From assembly GCA_021030905.1 (NCBI GenBank), contig JAGFMI010000004.1, forward strand, positions 2,341,019-2,405,018: a DNA stretch of 64,000 nucleotides. Reading direction: 5' to 3'. Shown here piece after piece: positions 56,480 to 64,000 of the stretch; position 1 is the stretch's first letter, and each line of letters starts with the position of its first letter. The stretch is from Pyrenula massariospora (taxonomy: Eukaryota; Ascomycota; Eurotiomycetes; Pyrenulales; Pyrenulaceae). Position numbers and translations under genes: made by a program. Below the pieces are notes generated by a model that was not told the origin of the DNA, did not search any database, and saw nothing but the letters and a program-made list of their open reading frames with translations.

Positions 56480-57427
56480 TTAATGGGCAGCTGCACTCTT
56501 ACCCTCCCCTGATGTTAGCTTCGGATACCGGATCATCACAACATGCTTGTGGGTTCCTTCTCCCCCGTACTTGGCCAAATCAATCTCCGAATGGTCTAGC
56601 TCCTGGAATCCTAGCTTTTTGTAAAGGCCGTAGCCTTGGGGACTCGCTTGCAGACAGCAGCACTTTTGTTCTGCGTCTGCCTTGGAGAATATCCAACTGG
56701 TCAGAGCACCACCAATTCCCCTTCTTCCGTGGCTCGGCGACGTTGCCAGATGCGAAAGGTCTGTTGGAGGCAACGTTTGTCAACAAGAAGACGTTGCGAA
56801 ATGCTCTTGAATAGGAGCCGACTCTATCTACACGGGAAAGGGTGCGCAAGTAACGGAAGACTTACAGTAATGGCCTATGCCACCGAAGTGCATTTTCTTC
56901 TTTTCGTCTATTTGGGACTCGAATTCATCAAGTAGCCCCTTTGGTACCCCATCAGGTAGCTGCCGTTTATCGTCTTCGCGCTGCTTGTCTTGATCTTTTT
57001 GAGTCTCGGGTTTATTTTCCTCGGCCCAATTGGCAGGCCTCCATTCCCATTTTGCCCAGCCAACTATCCTACCAGGCTCCTGGGTATCAACAGATCCACC
57101 GCTCGGTGTCTCTTCATCGTCCTGGTCGTTCCATGAAGGGCCACTCCAGGTTGGCACTGGCAGATCCTCGTCGCGGACGACTACATAAAACCATTTGGCG
57201 TCGTCTTGATTCCCATCCGGATTCTTCATTTCTGCCTTCTTCCACGCTCTGTATTCTCTTTGTGCACCTCTTGCGTGGAAATTTTCAAAATCTTCTCTCG
57301 ACACATTCTTCCAGAACAGATCTGCAAGCGGAGAGCCTTGCTGCGATTCACATCGCATAGTGACGAAGGACTGCTGATCCTTTTTTGCTTCGCGCAGCCC
57401 GAGAAGCGTCGGAGGTGAGAGATGCAT
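56480..57427 (-). CDS. GNAT-family N-acetyltransferase
   Basis: Two exons (57427-56866 and 56760-56480) around a 105-nt intron give 280 residues. The splice joins GGIGHYYLSHLATSPSHGRR, the expected strand-loop of GNAT enzymes, and the acetyl-CoA pyrophosphate loop reads RRGIGGA (residues about 200-206). The C-terminal part has ASPQGYGLYKKLGF, the typical helix and strand before the last beta strand. Without the intron the frame runs into a stop. A charged Asp/Glu/Lys loop (about 135-175) is inserted between the first strands and the core, as in many fungal members. The first about 25 residues do not look like the usual GNAT beginning, so a further small exon upstream is possible. The acceptor substrate is unknown. 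Confidence 0.8.
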
Positions 57428-60400
57428 GTTTGCTGTTATTGTTGGAGAGAGGCAAAGTTGATCATTTCGTTCTTGATGTTTGGAGGCTTTGGTTTATTAT
57501 CAATCTTTTAACAAGCCACGCATTCTAGCGGAGGTATGAGTCAGCACGGCCCAGCAAATGCATGTTCACGTGTAGGCGTCCGTCAGCTCCAATGAATGAC
57601 AAGACGGTAGCTAACGCGCCTGATGCTCAAATTCGTACGATGGTTGACTCCATGCGCTAATGGCGCGTGGACGTTTGCGTTGCTTCCCGAGACTTAGTGA
57701 GGGGAAACTCGTCACAGTGCACTTTTCTGAACCTGCAAAACCATAGTTGCGTATGTGGATGGTTACTTTGATGACGGAAGGGACAACGCGTAGCCTGAAT
57801 ATCTTATTTCAATGATAAGCATCAACATAGAGGGTTGAGAAAGCTGAAGCAAATATTGCCGCAAGCTGATCTCAAAGAGAATTATTGCAGAGGTGCAACC
57901 GCCAAATAGACACGCGTAACCTGACTCACCCTAAGTGTACATACCTGAAGCATCATGAACACTCTCAGAAATGGATGCGTATTTTAAAACGCAATGGTCT
58001 CCACTAGACACCATAGTAACATTCCTTAGATGCCTAAAAGTTGCAGGCATTAGACAGGAGCAACAAGGCAGATCTACCAGGCAATGAGAAGAACGAGCCC
58101 GTTACATTAGGTGTAGAGAGTCAGGAGTATGTCAAACATGACGGATAGGTTGGCACCTGGTCGAATCTTCGAAGGCATGTGTTGGTGAGCAGATGAAATC
58201 TGCAGAATGTGTAAAGTTAGTCCAAAGCACTGCCTCCGACAGAGAAAGGAGAGTCGACATAGCAATAGCTAAAGCTGAGTTGCCTTCGTCTCTATACGAA
58301 AATCGATGCTAGGTCTCTACGAAAGACGTGGAAGCAACGCCAAAGCGACATCAAACGGATCTGTTTTGGGAGCTGATGTGCTCTGAGAGAGGCCACAATC
58401 GATCTTATTCCCAACGAAGCGTCTGTCTTACGTCAACATCGGAGGAGGGTGATGGTCTTAAATCGGGTCAGGAATTTTGGAGGACGGTGAGGATGGTTCG
58501 TTGACTTTGCTGCCATTTGTGACCGGTTTAGATCGTGAGGGGTGCATTGGTTAAAGTAGTCGTGGATCAAGACATGCTGGAAAGGCTTGTGGGATTCTAC
58601 CATACGTGAGTCGCAGTTCGTGCTAGAGCTACTTCTGATCCGAGCAAAGACACGTCCGCCTCAACTGGTTAACACATACTTGGATGGTGCATGCGGCAGA
58701 AGCGGCCGCGGCTAGATGAATCAATCCAAGATCAAAATTCAAGATGGAAAAGTCAGCACCATCTAAATCCGAAGTCCGAACGAGGGAGGGAACGGAAAAG
58801 GGCAACCGACGCCGTCGTCGATCCGATCGATAAAGGGAACAGCCTAGACGCAATCGGAAGGCGAAGGATTGCACATAGCTTTCACTCCTGCATAAACGAT
58901 GATGCCAGTCTCGATGAACGTCGATTGTTGAAGGTCTCAGTGTCTGGAAAGGCGTGCATTGCATCATTTTTGTAGGGGCTATACGAGATAGGCGATGAAG
59001 ATATATCCGTGGTGGCTAGCGGTGCGGTAATCTGCTATTAGAGAAGACCGATTTCCGCCAGCGCTTTCGGGTGCCTCTCGCGGTCAATCGATCTTGTAGT
59101 AATCATCTCCCCAGGCATTGGACCGGATAGATCCACGGTATCCGACGTTTGGTGGGAACGAAGGACGGTGCCAGACCTCGATGAGTTATTGGTTGCGCGT
59201 ATCGAAATACCAGCCAAGAGATGGTTGCATCAGGTAATAAGTAATGGATTACGATCCACGGAGATCAGGTGATGATTTGAAATAATAGTCGCCTGCTTCC
59301 ACGCACCGGTCAGCGCGTGTCGCGGGTGGCACCAGTAGTAGCGAGCTGTGCACGAGAGAGACGACGATCGCAGCATCCGACCGGTCTTGGAATTGGACCG
59401 GCTAGCAGATGGTTAATGCAGGTGTTCAGCATCACGCGCGAACACGAAAGCGATGTCAGATTCTTGTCATCGGCCGACGCGCAGAACGGTCGAGTTAGTC
59501 GTCGCCAACCTTTACTGCTTTGGGCCTGTCCTTTACGTCGTGACCGTCGGTGGAGCCTCGGAGAGCCTGGCGCTGGCCTGCTTTCTCCCTCGTCTTGCCA
59601 TTTTATCTGTGCTTAATAAGCGCTGATATCTTCTGCTGCCTTCAATAATCGCTCCGTCCGCCGGACCAAACCCATCGTCGGCAGCAGACACAGAAGAATA
59701 TCACCGAGAACTGCCTGCAGTGCCTGTCCTTACCTGGCCTCCCCCAAAGAGCTGCTACTTATCCCCTATCCATCGCTGCTGCGGCAGACCGCGCGTTACA
59801 TCCTCCCCCCCCCAAAAGCTTGCCACGCACTGAAACTCGCCCTGTCCGGATCCATTACCAGTTTGGTACAGGATGCCTCGCATTTAGAGCCCGTCTGCAA
59901 CTCTTTAATCTTCTTAACGCTAGACCAAAATACATTCTATCTCCTGAGTACGCCTCGCCATCCCACCCTTTTCCCCCAAAACGACCGCTCGAGGTGCTCG
60001 ACAATCCCTTTACCTAATTTCAGGTCTCCAACATCTGTAGGCGCCCTGAAGGCCCTGTCCGCCCAGCGATGCAGCCGGCTTTGGCTCCGGCGCCTGCTCA
60101 GGTAAGCAGCACCTTTTTTGGTCGGCCGACGCTCCCCCCCCAACTAGCATCACAGTATCACTGCTCTCGCATTTCCCCAGTTTGACCTAATTTAATCATT
60201 GGCCTCCTATGGCATCCTTGTTCGCCAGCGGCTCGTGCCTTGCGAGTCGCACGGCCAAAAAATCCCACCTCTGCCTCCAAACCCCGAATCCCTCCAGATC
60301 CCCTCCCCCCCCCTTCTCCTCACTCCCGGACATTTTGCTGACTACCGCGTCTGCGTCGGCGCAAAATAGGACCTGGTATCTGAACAAAGTGAGTAATCAG

Positions 60401-60691
60401 CTCCATAAAAAGACATAAAATAAGACTCGCTCCTTTCCCGCACTCCTGCTCCCTTTGGTCTTACGAGCCGACGGTCTGTTCTGTCTACATATAAAATAGG
60501 CAAGCAGACTTGAGCTCGTACTTTGCTCCCAGCGAGCGTGCCATTTAGACTCTACCATCATTCGTATCCTCCTGCAATCTGTCACCATCAGCAGCTGATC
60601 ATTATGTTTGTGCTATGATTAATTAGCCTTTCGCGAGCATATACTCTCTCATGCGCCTGCTTCAACTTCCAGAGAACCGGATCTCCAGAAC
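57428..60691. promoter_or_regulatory. Long intergenic region upstream of kapC
   Basis: About 3.3 kb between divergent genes, the longest upstream region of the gene-dense parts. No coding frame has family character. From about 59700 to 60650 the sequence becomes pyrimidine-rich with C runs, as in long 5' leaders, and it contains upstream ATGs (60209, 60604, 60651). Long leaders with upstream ORFs are typical of fungal bZIP regulators. Confidence 0.5.
60604..60618 (+). promoter_or_regulatory. Upstream ORF 1 of kapC
   Basis: ATG TTT GTG CTA TGA, five codons including the stop, ending 73 bases before the kapC start. It could lower translation of the main frame if it lies in the mature leader. 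Confidence 0.4.
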
Positions 60692-60746
60692 ATGCAACAT
60701 TCGAGCCCGTCAAGCTCTCACGATCATATTTCATCACCGATCATAG
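60651..60746 (+). promoter_or_regulatory. Upstream ORF 2 overlapping the kapC start
   Basis: A 31-codon frame in another phase starts 41 bases before the kapC ATG and ends 55 bases inside the coding region. Ribosomes starting here would bypass the main start, a strong repressive arrangement if the leader includes it. Confidence 0.45.
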
Positions 60747-61551
60747 ACCCGACGGCTTCGGGCTCAGGCGTTATGAGCAATAGTGCGGGCAGCGGCGACG
60801 AGGACGCCACTGGCGATGGCAGGAAAGGGTATGGCAAGCGCGAATTGTCGACGTCCAAACGAGCGGCGCAAAACCGAGCTGCACAGGTAAATCTTGCCTT
60901 TTCTTGCTCCCGGACCCCGATGCAATGCAAGTCTCTAGCTACGTGCTAGATCTGGTGGGGAAGTTGCATCGAGATGGCTTTGATCAAAGGCCCTTGTTGG
61001 GTACTCGGAGTGCATGACTAACATCTTATCTCCTTTAGCGCGCCTTCCGACAAAGGAAGGAAGGCTACATCAAGAAACTTGAGGAGCAAGTCCGTGACTA
61101 CGCGCTTCTGAACGAGAATTACAAGGCCGTCCAGGCAGAGAACTACCAACTCAGGGACTACATCATCAACCTTCAGTCTCGTCTCATCGAGTCGCATGGA
61201 GAGTTCCCACAGCCACCCTCCAACATTGACTTGCCTAACCCGAACCGAAAATCTGCCGACGGGCAAAGAGATCGACCAGCTACTATGGACATCAGCGCCA
61301 TTAATCAACTCAAAGCAAGCGCTGCACAGGCGGTGCAGGATCTTGGCATGGGTGCCCCAAGCAAGCATTCCCATTCGGATGAGCAGCCGGGCTATGTGCA
61401 AGATTGCAAAAGATCTCGGAATGGAGACGCCGTGAATACCTCCACTGCTGCTCAAGAGGCTCTGCAAGGCGCATCCAGAGTACTAGAGCCGCCTCCGTCG
61501 ACCAAGATCGAAATGCGTCCAGCCTCTGTGTCATCAATAACAAGGCGGTGA
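60692..61551 (+). CDS. kapC: bZIP transcription factor, KapC type
   Basis: Two exons (60692-60886 and 61039-61551) around a 152-nt intron encode 235 residues. The intron splits the basic region exactly between SKRAAQNRAAQ and RAFRQRKE (residues about 56-73), and the leucine zipper follows (about 75-113: GYIKKLEEQVRDYALLNENY, AVQAENYQLRDYIINLQSRL). The stretch after the zipper (IESHGEFPQPPSNIDLPNP) matches KapC of Aspergillus, and the C-terminal half is disordered with a late KHSHSDE segment also expected there. KapC-type Yap-like factors are implicated in stress response and secondary metabolism. Upstream, GYGKRELSTSKR matches the family. Start choice: first ATG with the family-like low-complexity N-terminus. 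The long leader with two upstream ORFs suggests translational control. Confidence 0.88.
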
Positions 61552-63713
61552 TGGTTTTCATCTGAGCTACCTTCTTAACTCCGTCAATGCCCCGCGCCGA
61601 TCAGAGCCTAGAACAGATCCCAGTCGTTATCATTGTTATTGTTCATCTCTGGAGCACACTGCTCGATGTTACTCCGAGCAGGGTGCCGAGGGGCGATACA
61701 AAAATGACTCCTCGCGTTCTATGCGAACCCGAGAAGTTCCAACGCCCGAAAGGAGGCAATGCTGTCCGTCATTGGCGTTATGGGGGCAATCTTCTGAGCT
61801 CATCATCGGACGTTAGTCAGCGCGTACGAGAGTTTGATTACAGCATTCATGCGGGGACCCGTGCAACGGTCATACTGTAGTCAAATTCATTTGGGTCTTT
61901 ATTCCTGTGGAGTTATGGGCAAGTCTTTAGCCGTTGTCGGAGACTTTGGTGCATAGCGGATTTTTAACCCTCTGTCTTATTGGTCTTCATTCACAGGGCG
62001 GTATTCCTCCCAAGATGTCTCTGCTGCGAACCACGCCCTAGTCTATACCGCTTCACAGCATTTAAACTCGCAAGGTTATTACTGATCTGTCATCAGTTGA
62101 TATTCTTCCGGTGTCAGGAACATCGTCAAAACGAACGACGGCGGCTACTCCTTCCTAGGCACTGAGCATGAGAAACAAGGCGCAAACTACCTTTCCTCGA
62201 TGACTATTCGCCAGAGCGTATTACATTCGCTTAACACTCCACAAATAACCCCATTGGTTTTTTGTTTCCAACGCCTTCTCTCATCCGAGCTTCCGGGCGC
62301 CTTCTCAGCATATCACGAATTTTAGTCTACGTCTTCTTCAAGCATAGCATAGCATTGCGGGCTCGGCGTTAAGGGAATCACACTATCTATAATTCATATG
62401 TATACTTTTACGCTGATGAATTATATAAAGATAAACGATGGTACCATGCGGGAAATTCGAGAATGATTAATTACATCTTCGATTACTAATTTTGCCGTTG
62501 CTGATCCGTCGCGCCGCGAATCCGCCAACTTCCGAATGCGGCTGCTTCGGCCGGCAACTGCCTGAGGCTCTGCTTCCTATAGAGTGACCATGATATTTCT
62601 GATTTGGTTACCTAATCCTTACTATTGCGAGGTTTTTCTTTCGTCCGCCATGGAGCTCAAGCTTCTAGACCACTATTGTGACCTCTTATCTGAGATTCTT
62701 TCCGAGCTGCCTCCATGGGCGCTAGCCTTGTCATTTCACAACCATCGTTTAATTTTTCGAACCTGAATGCTGACTCTGACCCTCTACCTATTTCTCAGTG
62801 AATCGAGCCACGCCTCAAGGCTAAACCTAATGCCTGTATGTTTGGGAAATTTTGGGGTCCATTCTTAGTCATCTTGTCTTATATATAGTCTCTGCAGCTT
62901 CTCTGTCCCTCAGCCTTTCTGTTCTTCAGCCCTACCGAACTCAATCGGTCGGCTACGTCTTAGTGTTTTCTCCCAAACTTGAAACCCCTGTCTTTATTAC
63001 CTCAAGACAGGTATCTCATCACACCTCGTCACCTTGTCTCGGTCTGCATCTCTTTGGCTTGGCTTGGCTTGGCTATGTCTCCCGGATGGCGGGGGCCCTA
63101 GCAAGCCGTTTTCTAGATCCGTCCGCGTGCTTAATGATGTACAGTACAGTGTGTCCCTACTCGATACCCTTTCCCCCCAACTCGTGCGAACCCGATCGGA
63201 TGCATTTCCCGCAAATCAAACAACCCCCACAAAAGCTGAGTCATCACGTCTTGCCTTTATCATAATCGCAATCACAGCCCTATTCAAGAATTAATATTTC
63301 AGATTTCTCCCTTTATACGACTACGCCAACCATGTAACCAAAACACAACCCCTCCCCGAACTTAGTCATCGCATTCTCCCTATCCCTATCAACCGCAAGG
63401 AATCTTTCCCTCCAGCGGACCCCTGCCTCGCGCAAAAACCCGCGCCCACTCTATGATGAGAGCGCAAGCGAGACCATGTCTGAAAGATTAAAATAAAAAC
63501 CTCCCCACAAGCTGGGCGTTAGTCTATTTCTAAGCCCACGCTCCATCACACCGCAATCCAGTCCAATTTACGTCCAATCCAGCCCAGTCCAGTCCGGCTG
63601 GCTCCGTTAGTCATCGCCCCCCTTCTCCCCCCAGACCTATCTCGTGGGCTGACACATCACCGTCACCGTCACTCACCTTCCAACATCTCAAGAGCGCGTG
63701 TGAAAATCCCCCG

Positions 63714-63770
63714 CCAAGTTTACGTATAACCAACACTTACCATCCAGCCTAAGTATCCCGAAGACCGACC
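63714..63770 (+). repeat. Imperfect direct repeat, unit 1
   Basis: Begins CCAAGTTTACGTATAAC and continues through ATCCAGCCTA to CGAAGA. It matches the unit at 63891-63950 with a few substitutions and a small insertion. Confidence 0.7.
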
Positions 63771-63890
63771 CCACCGGCCAGTCTCAGGCTCAGGCTCAGG
63801 CTCTTGTCACGACACGTCCCAGCTAGCAAGCAAGCAAGCATCCACAAACTCAACAAAAAAAAAAGCCAAGCACCCAGCGCAGGCAAAACC

Positions 63891-63950
63891 CCAAGTTTAC
63901 GTGTAACTAACTGATCAACTAACTATCCAGCCTATCTCGAAGAACCCCCC
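63891..63950 (+). repeat. Imperfect direct repeat, unit 2
   Basis: Begins CCAAGTTTACGTGTAAC and shares ATCCAGCCTA and CGAAGA with the unit 177 bases upstream. It ends just before the terminal C run. Confidence 0.7.

Positions 63951-63951
<1 letters not shown>

Positions 63952-64000
<49 letters not shown>
63952..64000. repeat. Terminal poly-C run (49 bases)
   Basis: An uninterrupted run of 49 C to the window edge. A natural homopolymer this long is unusual; a sequencing or assembly artefact at a gap is more likely. Confidence 0.9.

Larger units (their letters stand above)
61552..64000. other. Right-end non-coding region
   Basis: About 2.4 kb with no supported gene. Short simple repeats occur near the end (CAGGCT units near 63785-63800, AGCA units near 63825-63840, an A run near 63856). 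The last about 300 bases are pyrimidine-rich like a 5' leader, so a gene may start beyond the edge. Confidence 0.5.

Overview
The window comes from a filamentous ascomycete (Pezizomycotina). The genes carry many short introns (about 47-115 nt, GT...AG, with CTNAC/CTAAC-like branch sites). Families typical of the group are present: a HET-domain protein, a UstYa-like (DUF3328) remnant, a fungal STAND-type N-terminal domain, a KapC-type bZIP, and Mcd4, Bem1, Vps36 and Thp3 orthologues. I cannot fix the genus. No tRNA, rRNA, CRISPR array or intact transposon was found. Exon junctions were worked out by hand from splice signals, reading phase and family knowledge.

Layout. 1-6 kb: an uncharacterised multi-membrane protein and an unusual G-alpha-like protein with a fungal STAND-type N-terminal domain. 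7.4-21.7 kb is a housekeeping block: cystathionine beta-lyase, the GPI-anchor enzyme Mcd4, the polarity scaffold Bem1 and Thp3 on the minus strand, then Vps36 divergent from Thp3. 23.5-24.5 kb: a secreted CAP-like protein.

26-48 kb is gene-poor and accessory in character. It holds a CorA-like membrane protein with a possible 29-nt intron; a 5'-truncated UstYa-like pseudogene whose 3' end overlaps an otherwise complete glutamate carboxypeptidase gene broken by one TGA; a head-to-head pair of AIG1-like P-loop GTPases with different C-termini; decayed coding fragments; a GPI-anchored Ser/Thr-rich surface protein; a HET-domain protein; and a secreted protein of unknown function.

49-61.6 kb returns to ordinary genes: a peroxisomal enoyl-CoA hydratase/isomerase (C-terminal SKL), a 1366-residue disordered/coiled-coil protein, a GNAT acetyltransferase and a KapC-like bZIP factor with upstream ORFs. 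The right edge ends in a 49-base run of C, probably an assembly artefact.

The best candidates for undescribed biology are the divergent AIG1-like GTPase pair, the STAND-N/G-alpha fusion with an altered switch II, and the two in-frame stops in adjacent convergent genes. Together with the HET gene they suggest, as inference only, a stretch involved in recognition or regulated cell death.
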